Below are positions 52,155-61,569 of a stretch of DNA of 64,000 nt, in pieces (the stretch's first letter is position 1; each line of letters starts with the position of its first letter). The notes beneath the pieces were generated by a model. The model was not told the origin of the DNA. It did no database searches and was given only the letters and a program-made list of their open reading frames with translations. The stretch comes from Bacteroidota bacterium. GTDB taxonomy: Bacteria; Bacteroidota; Bacteroidia; Chitinophagales; Chitinophagaceae. The stretch is from positions 78,286 to 142,285 of the forward strand of contig JAFEAF010000009.1 of the NCBI GenBank assembly GCA_018266555.1, read 5' to 3'. Made by a program: the position numbers and the translations under genes.

Positions 52155-53045
52155 TCATTCTGTTTTTTTCCCGACTGCATGCCAGTAAGGAATATCATTT
52201 GAAAAAATTATATCCGTCAGACCGGCATGTTCCATCATTTTTTGCATTTGCTTTTTTGAAAACCGTTGTTCCAGCGGGGTTCCAAACCGGTCCAGGCTAT
52301 CATTCCGGATAAGATAGAATGACTGCGATTCATAAGATTGCAACGGAATGTTTTTCCTGATTCGCTCCGGTACCCTTAACCATTTTAAAAACCGGCACAG
52401 TCCCACGAAAGGCAAATACAAAACAACGGCAAGGATATTACAGGTAATTTTTTTCATTTTAAGCGGCATCTTTGAAACGAATCTTCGTATCAGGTTTGAA
52501 AGAAAAAAGATAATCCGAAAATAAAATGGCTTGTTATCAAGACTGTAATACAAGTATAAAAGAAAATAACCTCCGGGCTTGATTTTCTTAATACAGTCAT
52601 TCAGTGCTTTTGCCGTATCCGGTATATGATGCAATACGCCAAGGCTGTAGCCAAAATCAAAATAATTATCAGCAAAAGGAATATGATCAGTAGAAGTTTG
52701 AATCAGCTCAACTGTATCCTCTTTTCCGATTAATTCGTTGGCAACAAAAATCGCCTGGCTGGGATCAATACCTGTAATTTGGCCATATCTCCCTTTCAGA
52801 TATTTGATTATTCTTCCACTGCCGCAACCCACATCAATTACTTTCATGGTGTTATTTAACATGTCAGGCGTTACGATATCGAAGTATTTATCGCCCAGCC
52901 ATTGCAGGTCTTTATTGGAAAACCCATGAAATGATTTCCATTCCTCGCCAAAAGAGTCCACCGTAATTTTATCCAGATTCGTATCAGCCAATTGATAACA
53001 TCGTATGACTCTATGTGATGTTTTTATTTCTTTTTGAAGACTCAT
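52155..53045 (-). CDS. Class I SAM-dependent methyltransferase
   Basis: A 296 aa protein with motif I MKVIDVGCGSGRIIKYLKG, NYFDFGYSLGVLHHIPDTAK and IKKIKPGGYFLLYLYYS. A hydrophobic C-terminal stretch (about 190-225) may associate with the membrane. The target is unknown. It lies 2 nt after the glycosyltransferase gene at its 5' side and is followed closely by another. Confidence 0.87.
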   Translation of the reverse strand: MSLQKEIKTSHRVIRCYQLADTNLDKITVDSFGEEWKSFHGFSNKDLQWLGDKYFDIVTPDMLNNTMKVIDVGCGSGRIIKYLKGRYGQITGIDPSQAIFVANELIGKEDTVELIQTSTDHIPFADNYFDFGYSLGVLHHIPDTAKALNDCIKKIKPGGYFLLYLYYSLDNKPFYFRIIFFLSNLIRRFVSKMPLKMKKITCNILAVVLYLPFVGLCRFLKWLRVPERIRKNIPLQSYESQSFYLIRNDSLDRFGTPLEQRFSKKQMQKMMEHAGLTDIIFSNDIPYWHAVGKKTE

Positions 53046-53047
53046 TT

Positions 53048-54271
53048 TTAAATTCCTATTACACGATTATAAATTTGAAGATACTTTGCAATCCCGTCTG
53101 AAAGATCAAAATGTTGCAAAGCAGCCTTACGAATTTGTTTTTTATCCAATTTCAAAAACCCGGGAACCTGATTTATTATTTTATCATATTCCTGTTCTGT
53201 AAATTTTTCAACAATAAGCCCTGAATTGGTTTTGTTAATTATAGTTCCTGTGTCTCCGATGTCATTACAAATTACAGGAATCCCCATGCCCATTAATTCT
53301 GCATGTTTTGTAGGCGAAGACGCCATTTTAGAATATGTGGGCCTTATAAAAAAAATACTGCAATCGCATATATCCAGGTATTTCGGCAACACTTTTCTTT
53401 CCGCATACATTACCATTATCTTTTTGCCGGGTATTCCCGCAGCCTCAGCTTCCTGTAACACTTTGGAAGGGTCATCTTTGGTAAGAAATAACATGATAAA
53501 GGAAGGATATTTCTCCAGCAATTGTTTATAAAACAAAAACATTTCATGCGTCATATACCAGCCACCAACGGAACCGAGGTACGCAATTATCTTCTGATCA
53601 GAAGATATTCCTAATTGCTTTTTAAATGCACCATCACTATTCAGATCAAAGTTTTCATAATTAAAAAGGGTCAGGTCGGCACAGCAGGGAATGACATCAA
53701 TATCCAGCGATTTATATTCTTGTTTTTTTAATAGCTCATTCTTTGCAGCCTCCGTTAATGATACAATAGCATCCGCATGCAGCAAAAATTCTTTTTCCTT
53801 TTTTTTATAATGCCGGTAAATTTTTTTGAACAAAGGGTTTTTTAAATCCCACTGCCCGTTATCCACTTTTTCATCGGCCCAGAATCCTCTCATGTCAAAT
53901 AAAAACTTAACCCTGGTCTTTTTTTTCAGATACAATCCGATTTCAGCAGCAATATAACTGCGGCAGTGAATAAGGTCGAATTTATATTGCCTGTGCAGCT
54001 TTTTTGCCATTTTTCTCATTTTCCATCTGTCATAAATTTTAGAAAGAATGGGTGGGTTTTTTGAAAAAAAAAGCGGGTTCCAAAATATGCCTGCTTCATC
54101 AGTGATCTGTTTTATTAAACCTCCTTCCTTATGGTACCGTTCTTTTTTTTCGAAACTCAGAATAGTAAATTGATACCCCTGTTTTGTTAGCCCCTGTAAA
54201 TAAGGGATAATCTGTGATTGTCCAAGCGGATCTGTTAATCCATCATACGTGATATAAAGAACTTTTTTCAC
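53048..54271 (-). CDS. Glycosyltransferase family 4-like protein
   Basis: A 407 aa GT-B enzyme: KKVLYITYDGLTDPLGQSQI at the N-terminus, FDLIHCRSYIAAEIGLYLKK, then KIIAYLGSVGGWYMTHEM and the acceptor motif SSPTKHAELMGMGIPVICND. The start is GTG at 54271; the frame is open to an ATG 147 nt upstream, but that would lie within the end of the DUF4838 gene and add unrelated sequence. Confidence 0.88.
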   Translation of the reverse strand: MKKVLYITYDGLTDPLGQSQIIPYLQGLTKQGYQFTILSFEKKERYHKEGGLIKQITDEAGIFWNPLFFSKNPPILSKIYDRWKMRKMAKKLHRQYKFDLIHCRSYIAAEIGLYLKKKTRVKFLFDMRGFWADEKVDNGQWDLKNPLFKKIYRHYKKKEKEFLLHADAIVSLTEAAKNELLKKQEYKSLDIDVIPCCADLTLFNYENFDLNSDGAFKKQLGISSDQKIIAYLGSVGGWYMTHEMFLFYKQLLEKYPSFIMLFLTKDDPSKVLQEAEAAGIPGKKIMVMYAERKVLPKYLDICDCSIFFIRPTYSKMASSPTKHAELMGMGIPVICNDIGDTGTIINKTNSGLIVEKFTEQEYDKIINQVPGFLKLDKKQIRKAALQHFDLSDGIAKYLQIYNRVIGI

Positions 54272-54314
54272 TGTAAGAAATCGGGAAATATAATTGTTTA
54301 AATTAAAAACCGGT

Positions 54315-56810
54315 TTAGTTAGCTGGAATGAGCATCCTATCCGGATGAAGGCCCAGATAAGGCGGAATTCCTTCCAGGAACAAGAGCCCTGCCTGGTAAT
54401 AAACCTGCCATAACCCATTCTCTCCTTTTTGAACTTCCACTACGGTTGTGCTTTCATTATTATCAGTCATATTAATTAACCGGCCCCGTGGAGAAACCAG
54501 TTTCAGTATTTTCGATTTATAAACTATAAAACGCTTTACGTTTTGGGGAACTATAAAATAAAAAGTATTCAATCCGGCGGCTGAACTTGTCTGCAACCAA
54601 TGATCGCCGGAATCAAATACCGAAAAATTCATAGCATCAGAAAATTTCAGGGTAAACATTTTGTCCCAATCTTCCACCTGCATAAAATAGGTTCCGGCAG
54701 GCAATGATGCCAAACTGAATTTTTCTTTTGTATCTTTTTTTGACTGCTCACCGTTCCAAACTTTTTTTGCCTGCAATTTATTTTTTAAATAATCAGTATA
54801 AACATAAATACTTGCTTCCACATTTTTTTGGTCTTCTGCTTTAGCTGAAAAGCCACTGGCCATTTCAAAATAATTATTTGCCGATTGCTTTTCTATTTTA
54901 AAAATGAATTGTGTTTGCCCTACATAAGCAGGAACGCTGGATGAAATAGACATTTCTTTAGGCGCAGTCCAGCCGGGTAATTTTTTAAATGATGCCGGTA
55001 ATGAAAATGTTTGCAGGCCATCAACCGTTTTCAAAGATTTTAAATCCGTTGCTATCAACTGGTTCAACTCAGTTTCCGTCACCGGAGTATTATTTTTTTT
55101 CCATGGCTGATTTTCATTCTCGTAAAACCCGAATTGACTATAGCCGGAATATTTAGGCAAAGAAGCTAAAACAGGAAGTGTTGAAAAGGCGGCTGTTTCA
55201 AATGTCCTGTATGCAAAGTTCATCACCTTATTCAGGTTATCTTCCGAGGGTTTATCTTTCAGTTGCTTATACAGTGCGATGTAATGGAGGTAGATTTTGA
55301 TTTCATCAATACGTTTTTTTACTTTTTCATCTTTAGCGATGTCACCGGCCTGATTTACCCAGTTCAGCCATTGCGCCAGGGCATTATCAGAAATAAAATT
55401 ATAACTGTAGTTCTGCCAGGAATTATAGAGTTTTTTTATTACCGGCGCTGCTGTTCCAAATGCCTTTGTATAGAAATCTTCCATCAGGGAATCCACATTC
55501 AAACTATGATTCCATAATAATTTTGAAACGATATATTGTCCGGGCCCTTTATTGATCCACCCGATATTTGTTTCGGCAAGATATACACTTGCTCCGCTTT
55601 CATAATAACTTTGAATGGATTGTTTTACAAAATTTAAATCCGCAGCCGGAATTTTTCCCGGCAAATCATTATCCCATTCATATACACTCAGGTATTCATA
55701 TACCCCTATTTTCGATACTTTCTTTTTCCATTGCTTCAATAAATCTGTTGTGGAAAATTTTGTTCGGTTAAAACCGTTTGTCACCATCACAAAAACATTT
55801 GGTTCCATTTTAAATGATGGAGGCAAAATGTGGTCATTGTATGCAAGTGATCCCACCCACATACCCGGGTACGATTTGCGAATGGAAGCAGCTACTTTAT
55901 TGGTAAGAAAAAAAGCCTGGTCTGAGGGCGATCCAATAGCAAGACAAGCAGGAGTAGTACACCAGCCACTTCCATCTGAAGGCTCCATTGAAATCATATT
56001 TACATCCTGCCCGCTGCTTTTAACTGCCGCCGCCCTGTTTTGAGCATCTTTAATCACCAGGTCAACAAGATCTTTATTGGCTACATTGAATTTAAAAATA
56101 GCCGGCAGTGTACCGGCCGGAACTTTTTCTGCAAAATATTCGGGATGCTTTTTAAATGTTTCAGCATTATTGGCCACAATCACCTGGTATGAATGTCCTA
56201 TGCTCACGGGGAATGAACCTCCGAACCTGTTTGCCATTAGCCAAAAAGAAAAATTATTAGTAAGTGTTTCGTTTTTATTAAACCCATGGCCATTGGCTAA
56301 GAAGCGGTATTCAAAATCCGGTTGCACAGCTATATCAAATTTAATAAAGGGAGTTTTTACTGCCGGTATTATTTCCCATTCATCTCCCGGAAGAAAATAA
56401 CGGAAGCCTAATTTGTCGAGATAAGTGAAAACAGCATGTTGTAAAGCCTGGGCGGTTTTGCCAATGAATAGTATGCGGTCATTGCTGGATTGTATATAAA
56501 ACCCTTCGGGATTGAATGAATTCAATACAGGGGGATATTTTATTTTTATCCGGCCTGCCTGTGGTATAAGAAGGAAAGTAATACCGGCGCCTGTTATATT
56601 ATTCTCTGTGGCAAGTTTTGTCTGAAAAGAAAAATTTCCTGATTTACCCAATTCCTGTTGCAGGATTTTTGCTGAGCTTAAAACCGAATCATTGATATTT
56701 TTATTTCCATTATCACAAACTGTTATTATTAATTTTTGCTGGGAGTGTGCATAGTATGACCCGAAGATGAAAGAGAATAATAAAAAAAATATAAACTTAT
56801 AATTGATCAT
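54315..56810 (-). CDS. Exported DUF4838 domain protein
   Basis: An 831 aa secreted or periplasmic protein. A signal peptide (residues 1-24, ending AHSQ) is followed by a GH-associated N-terminal domain (about 30-150, including HAVFTYLDKLGFRYFLPGDE) typical of alpha-glucuronidase-like enzymes. The DUF4838 region spans about 225-500 (MISMEPSDGSGWCTTPACLA, IGVYEYLSVYEWDNDLPGKI, YLAETNIGWINKGPGQYIVS). The last 230 residues are beta-rich. DUF4838 proteins are thought to be glycoside hydrolase-like. In this locus it could trim or modify the polysaccharide; that is inferred. Confidence 0.8.
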   Translation of the reverse strand: MINYKFIFFLLFSFIFGSYYAHSQQKLIITVCDNGNKNINDSVLSSAKILQQELGKSGNFSFQTKLATENNITGAGITFLLIPQAGRIKIKYPPVLNSFNPEGFYIQSSNDRILFIGKTAQALQHAVFTYLDKLGFRYFLPGDEWEIIPAVKTPFIKFDIAVQPDFEYRFLANGHGFNKNETLTNNFSFWLMANRFGGSFPVSIGHSYQVIVANNAETFKKHPEYFAEKVPAGTLPAIFKFNVANKDLVDLVIKDAQNRAAAVKSSGQDVNMISMEPSDGSGWCTTPACLAIGSPSDQAFFLTNKVAASIRKSYPGMWVGSLAYNDHILPPSFKMEPNVFVMVTNGFNRTKFSTTDLLKQWKKKVSKIGVYEYLSVYEWDNDLPGKIPAADLNFVKQSIQSYYESGASVYLAETNIGWINKGPGQYIVSKLLWNHSLNVDSLMEDFYTKAFGTAAPVIKKLYNSWQNYSYNFISDNALAQWLNWVNQAGDIAKDEKVKKRIDEIKIYLHYIALYKQLKDKPSEDNLNKVMNFAYRTFETAAFSTLPVLASLPKYSGYSQFGFYENENQPWKKNNTPVTETELNQLIATDLKSLKTVDGLQTFSLPASFKKLPGWTAPKEMSISSSVPAYVGQTQFIFKIEKQSANNYFEMASGFSAKAEDQKNVEASIYVYTDYLKNKLQAKKVWNGEQSKKDTKEKFSLASLPAGTYFMQVEDWDKMFTLKFSDAMNFSVFDSGDHWLQTSSAAGLNTFYFIVPQNVKRFIVYKSKILKLVSPRGRLINMTDNNESTTVVEVQKGENGLWQVYYQAGLLFLEGIPPYLGLHPDRMLIPAN

Positions 56811-56876
56811 TGGAAAATCTTGCTGGTACGGTTTGATATAATAATAAAATTCCTTGTCCCTTGCCTGTTGCCCTTA

Positions 56877-57653
56877 TTAGTTCTTTTCCATTACACCCAC
56901 GAATTTGTTTTCAAAAGAAATGATATAAGGTTCCATCTTTATTCTTTCACAAAAAACTTTGAAGCCAATGTTATCCTGAATATCATCGGATATGAGAATG
57001 CCTCCTTTTCGAAGCGCTTTCCATATTTTAGGATAGGCAAACATCCGGCCGGCATAAGATTTATCGCTATCATAATGACAAAGATCAAGAGTACCGATTT
57101 CACTGAGTACCGTATCAAGAGCTACCCGGTCGGGGTCCCGTACCAATTTCCATTTTGAATGCAATCTTTGCGGAACCACGCAGCCTACAAAATCTTCATT
57201 ATTCATTTTTGCATAAGGCAAATCCGTGCTGATCAAAAGCGTGTCGTTTCTTTTTTCCAGTGAAAGCAGGATAGAAAGCGAAGACCAGCCATAAGCCACC
57301 CCGGTTTCAACAGCTTTTTTTGCCTGGATGTGCTCGCATAAATTATAAATCAGGTCTATGTTGCCGGCGCCTCCCATTTTTACGGGAGAGGCTTCTTCTT
57401 TAGATTTTGCGAAGGCAAAATCATCCGGAAAATTTTCTTCAACTTTTTTGAACTGTAAATTAGGCGCTATCTTTTGAAAAAAATTATATGTAGTCATAGA
57501 ACGTTCCTGGCACCATTGCTCTGATTCTTTCCTGGTATTTTCAAGTTTTTGTGCTCCAAAAACTCTATTCTTTACCAACGAAAATAACTGGGGATAGTAC
57601 CGGGGCCGCCGGAGATACCAGGATACTGTATTGAACTTAGAAATAAATCCCAT
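56877..57653 (-). CDS. Class I SAM-dependent methyltransferase (Methyltransf_24 type)
   Basis: A 258 aa protein. KKAVETGVAYGWSSLSILLS is the SAM-binding segment, with LISTDLP as motif II and LDLCHYDSDKSYAGRMFAYP, KALRKGGILISDDIQDN as the later conserved blocks. This resembles O-methyltransferases of the Methyltransf_24/TylF neighbourhood. The acceptor is unknown. It lies 66 nt upstream of the DUF4838 gene. Confidence 0.82.
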   Translation of the reverse strand: MGFISKFNTVSWYLRRPRYYPQLFSLVKNRVFGAQKLENTRKESEQWCQERSMTTYNFFQKIAPNLQFKKVEENFPDDFAFAKSKEEASPVKMGGAGNIDLIYNLCEHIQAKKAVETGVAYGWSSLSILLSLEKRNDTLLISTDLPYAKMNNEDFVGCVVPQRLHSKWKLVRDPDRVALDTVLSEIGTLDLCHYDSDKSYAGRMFAYPKIWKALRKGGILISDDIQDNIGFKVFCERIKMEPYIISFENKFVGVMEKN

Positions 57654-57661
57654 GATAGATT

Positions 57662-58717
57662 TTATAAATTATATAAAGCCGATAAGTTTTGTACGTATTG
57701 CCCAGGTTGTGCAACCGAGCTTACCCATTTCATGCCATCCTCTTTCATTGACGAAACAGCCCCGGGATGTTTTTTCATTTCAAGAATTTTATTACAACAA
57801 TCTTCCGGATTCAAAGTGTCAAAGAAAACAGCATGCCCTGCAGACACTTCCCTGAATACAGGTATATCGGATAGCAGGGCCGGAAGTCCCGATGCCATGG
57901 CCTCCCATACGGACAGGGGGCAGCCTTCATTTACGGAAGACATAATAAATGCATCATATTGCGGAACCAGGTTTTTCAAACCAGTAGTCGTTCCTTTTAA
58001 TTCTACATTCAAAGTGTATTGCTGTATCAGGTTTTCTATATTTTTTCTTAACGGGCCGTCCCCGTAAATATCGAGGGTAATTTTGTGTTCATCCTTTTTT
58101 TTCAGTAATTGAAATACCTGAATCATATACTCATAATTCTTCTGGGGTTTCAGAGTTCCAATCGCTATGAGCCTGAAAGTATCCGGATCCTTTTTATTCC
58201 CGGTTTTTTTTGAAAAAAAGCCGGGGTCAATAAAATTATAAACTACATGCCCGGTTGCATTTTTTACAATGGTCTTATAATCATTCAACACTTCATGCGA
58301 TACCGCTATCAAAATATCTTTTTTCCTGAAAGTCCTCCGCTCTAATTGTCTTGCCCAATTTCGTTTTAATGAAGAAAGGCTTTGAATATTATGCAACGTA
58401 AAAAAAAGTTTTACCCGGGAAGGGCAAGCCAGCCGGGCTAATATAATACTCCAGAATAGATGAGCATGAATATGAGTGATCTCATTTTTTTTAATATACT
58501 TTCTCAGCCGTAATATCAAAAAGGGAAGTTTCAGCAACCTGTTATTAAAAAAAAAGCAGCTCAGCCTGGCATGGATAAGCGATTTTTCAAACTTACATTC
58601 ATCGTTTAAATAAATAAGATGGTTTTCATAAGGCAGGTAAGCCAAACTATTTATTAATAAAGTTTCAGCGCCTCCCTTGCCTAAAGAATCAATGATATGC
58701 AGCAATTTGATTTTCAC
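57662..58717 (-). CDS. Glycosyltransferase family 4 protein
   Basis: A 351 aa GT-B enzyme. KIKLLHIIDSLGKGGAETLL is a classic GT4 N-terminus, followed by THIHAHLFWSIILARLACP, FRLIAIGTLKPQKNYEYMIQ, and the EX7E motif in SSVNEGCPLSVWEAMASGLP. The start is GTG at 58717; a TTG three codons upstream is possible, and no ATG is available. It lies 8 nt upstream of the methyltransferase gene. Confidence 0.92.
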   Translation of the reverse strand: MKIKLLHIIDSLGKGGAETLLINSLAYLPYENHLIYLNDECKFEKSLIHARLSCFFFNNRLLKLPFLILRLRKYIKKNEITHIHAHLFWSIILARLACPSRVKLFFTLHNIQSLSSLKRNWARQLERRTFRKKDILIAVSHEVLNDYKTIVKNATGHVVYNFIDPGFFSKKTGNKKDPDTFRLIAIGTLKPQKNYEYMIQVFQLLKKKDEHKITLDIYGDGPLRKNIENLIQQYTLNVELKGTTTGLKNLVPQYDAFIMSSVNEGCPLSVWEAMASGLPALLSDIPVFREVSAGHAVFFDTLNPEDCCNKILEMKKHPGAVSSMKEDGMKWVSSVAQPGQYVQNLSALYNL

Positions 58718-58781
58718 ATTATACAATAACAGGCTCTTATAAGAATAATTACCCTGCCTTCATTTCGCATATTAATTTCAA

Positions 58782-59996
58782 TCAGACAGCCGGGTTCTCA
58801 GCCAGGCTGTTTTTCTCGCTGATTTTACTTTGTATAAAATCTAAAAAGGGGAGCAGTATGTTTGAATGGTACCATTGTTTTGCCTCAGCACCAGTTCTTT
58901 TAAAACTGTCAGGATTATGATTAAAAGCAGTTAAGAGTTTAAAAATATCTTCATCCGAATCTACTGAATACATCGGGTAAATATTTTCATGTGCCGTTTT
59001 GTAATATGGAATATCACATTTATGCACTATGGGCACCCCCATAGCCATAAACTCTGATACTACTGTATAAGTGTACCAGCTATGACCCAGTTCGCCAATT
59101 CCAAGATCAGCATAATGTAAGCAGGCCATAATTTCTTTCCGGGGCATAAAGGGAAGCCACAAAATATGTTGTGAAATTTTTAGGTCGGCTATTAATTTTT
59201 TTGATTCCATCACATCTGTTCCTCTTTCAATCATCACCAGTTTGAATTTATTGCCGGGATTGGAATGTATAAAAGCAGCAAAGCCCCGAATCAGTTTATC
59301 ATTGCCTTTATCAAAAAGAGGATGGTACGGATTTTTCCACTGTTGCTGGCAATGATGAAATATAACATTATAGTCTTCTGATTTTAATTTTTTTATTTGA
59401 TTAACAATTTTGCTTTCAGCAGAAAATCGGTCCACGGCATCATCAGTGTATTGTGGCATATAGATCAACGGAGCGGTAAGATAAATTCTTTTGAATTTGG
59501 GGTTCTTAAATCTCCTGACATAACTTTCATTTTCTTCATTCGTCAATTCAAATACAAAGTAATTTGTATTATTTGTAATTCCCAGTCTTTGTTTTTTAGA
59601 TAAAAGCCAGCTCCCGATTTTTTTTCGGAAATTCAGGTTCAGCGGAAACTTTTCAAACGGGTAATTAAAAACATCTGTGCCGTGAGGAAGAAACACATCC
59701 AGCTTGCGGTTTAAAGCGTATAAAAGAGCTGGTGAATAATCGCTGCCGATTACAAAATCATATTTTTTCAATTTCTCCTTGAGCTTCTTTATTTTTCCAG
59801 TAAAAATGGCCTCATCTCTCCAGTTTGTATTAATGATTTTATCAAAGTACTGTTTATTAAATGTGTCATTCAACGGATCAGCATGACCCGAAACTTCATT
59901 CAACAGAACCAAATCCGTATCCAATCCTAAATCATTAAGGTAACGCATGATAACATACCCGTTATTACAGGTATTGTCAATGACAGCTATTTTCAT
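58782..59996 (-). CDS. Glycosyltransferase-like protein
   Basis: A 404 aa protein starting MKIAVIDNTCNNGYVIMRYL. FVIGSDYSPALLYALNRKLD, VFLPHGTDVFNYPFE, and the C-terminal HILWLPFMPRKEIMACLHYA, DLGIGELGHSWYTYTVVSEF, MAMGVPIVHKCDIPYY match a GT-B glycosyltransferase in general layout. The usual GT4 EX7E is replaced by a variant. An ATG eight codons upstream is also possible. The 200 nt on its 5' side, up to the HisF-like gene, hold no gene I can see. Confidence 0.75.
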   Translation of the reverse strand: MKIAVIDNTCNNGYVIMRYLNDLGLDTDLVLLNEVSGHADPLNDTFNKQYFDKIINTNWRDEAIFTGKIKKLKEKLKKYDFVIGSDYSPALLYALNRKLDVFLPHGTDVFNYPFEKFPLNLNFRKKIGSWLLSKKQRLGITNNTNYFVFELTNEENESYVRRFKNPKFKRIYLTAPLIYMPQYTDDAVDRFSAESKIVNQIKKLKSEDYNVIFHHCQQQWKNPYHPLFDKGNDKLIRGFAAFIHSNPGNKFKLVMIERGTDVMESKKLIADLKISQHILWLPFMPRKEIMACLHYADLGIGELGHSWYTYTVVSEFMAMGVPIVHKCDIPYYKTAHENIYPMYSVDSDEDIFKLLTAFNHNPDSFKRTGAEAKQWYHSNILLPFLDFIQSKISEKNSLAENPAV

Positions 59997-60196
59997 TGAA
60001 AGTGGAGAATTATTTAGCATTCAGCATAGTCAGTGATCCGAAAAACGGCACAATATTCAATTAAAAATGAATGCGAAAAAAATATTTTAGGTGAGCCGGG
60101 ATAATTTTAAGAAAAGTATTGCGGGGCTCAGCCTTTTACACTTTTTTTGACAACCCGGTTAACATCCAAATAACACAAAGAATTTGCGAAGTGTTT

Positions 60197-60964
60197 TCAT
60201 CTTATTTCTAAACTGTGTTCCAGTTGCTGCTTATCCGGAAAATTAACCAATACCCCGAGATCTTTACCCTGGTACACCACCATACTTCCTAAAGCCACCG
60301 CCGAAGCTTTTCCGGATTTCACCACTTCTTCAATATCCCGGATTGTTCCTCCTCCCCCATGAGCAATGACCGGCAACCGGCTTTCTTCGGAAACTTTTTT
60401 TATTAGTTCAATATCAAAACCTTTCCAGGTTCCTTCCCGGTCAATGGAAGTGAGAAAGATTTCCCCCGCTCCGTGTTTTTCCACCTCTTTCATCCATTCT
60501 ACTGGATCTTTCTTTTTATTTTGAGTTCCGGAGAAAGCATACACTTCATACTTTCCCCAAAAATTTTTCTTTACATCTATGGCTACTACTACCGCCTGTG
60601 ATCCGAATATGTCAGCGATCTCCGTTATTAATCCCGGGTTTCCGAAAACATGGGAGTTCAAAATAATTTTTTCAAACCCGATTTGAAAAACTTTGCTAGC
60701 CATCTCCAGTGTACGGACACCTCCTCCATAAGATAGCGGCATGAAACATTCATCTGCAATTTCTTTTAGTATTTTATAGTTGGGCTCCCGGCCTTCTTTA
60801 CTTGCCGTAATATCGAGGAAAGAAAGCTCATCCACTTCCAGCTCATTAAAAATCCTCACTGTATTGATGGGATCGCCGATATAACCGTATTTATCAAACT
60901 TCACGGTTTTCACCAGGCTTTCACCTCTCAATTGCAAACAGGGGATGATTCTCGTTTTTAACAT
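60197..60964 (-). CDS. HisF-like cyclase subunit of a sugar amidination system (WbuZ type)
   Basis: A 255 aa (beta/alpha)8 barrel homologous to imidazole glycerol phosphate synthase HisF. The catalytic Asp11 of true HisF is Gln here (IIPCLQLRGESLVKT), while the second Asp (VVVAIDVKK) is kept; the LxxxxLVKTVKF start is typical of polysaccharide-locus WbuZ proteins. PLSYGGGVRTLE and VIAHGGGGT bind phosphate. With HisH and the WbpG-like protein it probably supplies ammonia for converting an acetamido group to an acetamidino group. It overlaps hisH by 1 nt. Confidence 0.88.
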   Translation of the reverse strand: MLKTRIIPCLQLRGESLVKTVKFDKYGYIGDPINTVRIFNELEVDELSFLDITASKEGREPNYKILKEIADECFMPLSYGGGVRTLEMASKVFQIGFEKIILNSHVFGNPGLITEIADIFGSQAVVVAIDVKKNFWGKYEVYAFSGTQNKKKDPVEWMKEVEKHGAGEIFLTSIDREGTWKGFDIELIKKVSEESRLPVIAHGGGGTIRDIEEVVKSGKASAVALGSMVVYQGKDLGVLVNFPDKQQLEHSLEIR

Positions 60965-61569
60965 CAGAGCCTGCTGAAGTTTTCAAATAATTTCATACCA
61001 AAGCGATGACTTTTTTCTGCATGAAACTGGGCGCCGAAAATATTATCTTTTTGAATGGCAGAATCAAACGTAATTCCATAATCAGTCTGTAAAATACTAT
61101 GGCGGGATTCTTCGGTTTTTACATAATAAGAATGAACAAAATAAAAACGAAACTCTCTGTCAAAATCTTTGGTCAAAGGGCTGTCGGTATTTTTTCTCAC
61201 ATGATTCCATCCCATGTGCGGAACCTTTAAGCCATTTGAAAAACTGAATTTATATGTAAAGGAAGGAATCCAGTTTAAGCCTTCGAGTTTTCCTTCCTCG
61301 CTTCCTTTTGTGAGCAACTGCATTCCGAGGCAAATTCCCAATATCGGAATTTTTTCAACTGATGCTTTTTGATCTAAAAGTTTTCGCAGTTCGGTTCCGG
61401 TAAGTTTTTGCATGGCTGCATCAAAGGCTCCTACACCCGGCAATATTATTTTCTGTGCTTTCAAAATTTTTTCCAGGTCGCCGGTAATTTCAGCCTGCAC
61501 TCCTATTTTCTTCAACATATTCAGCACAGAGCCAAGATTGCCCAATCCATAATCCACAATAGTTATCAT
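60964..61569 (-). CDS. HisH-like glutamine amidotransferase (WbuY type)
   Basis: A 201 aa class I glutaminase homologous to HisH. It has ITIVDYGLGNLGSVLNMLKK at the N-terminus, the nucleophile Cys in GICLGMQLL, and the His/Glu pair in FHAEKSHRFG near the C-terminus. It should release ammonia from glutamine into the HisF-like barrel. Linkage by overlapping stop/start codons to the amidotransferase gene (4 nt) and HisF-like gene (1 nt) indicates one functional unit rather than histidine synthesis; no other his gene is nearby. Confidence 0.9.
   Translation of the reverse strand: MITIVDYGLGNLGSVLNMLKKIGVQAEITGDLEKILKAQKIILPGVGAFDAAMQKLTGTELRKLLDQKASVEKIPILGICLGMQLLTKGSEEGKLEGLNWIPSFTYKFSFSNGLKVPHMGWNHVRKNTDSPLTKDFDREFRFYFVHSYYVKTEESRHSILQTDYGITFDSAIQKDNIFGAQFHAEKSHRFGMKLFENFSRL

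Noticed and set aside
53226..53531. Open frame of about 100 codons opposite a glycosyltransferase gene
   Set aside because: It is antisense to a well-conserved gene, with no recognisable domain and no translation signal; many similar shadow frames exist in the window.
60964..61569. HisH/HisF as part of a histidine operon
   Set aside because: No other his genes are present, the HisF-like protein lacks Asp11, and the pair overlaps a sugar amidotransferase gene.
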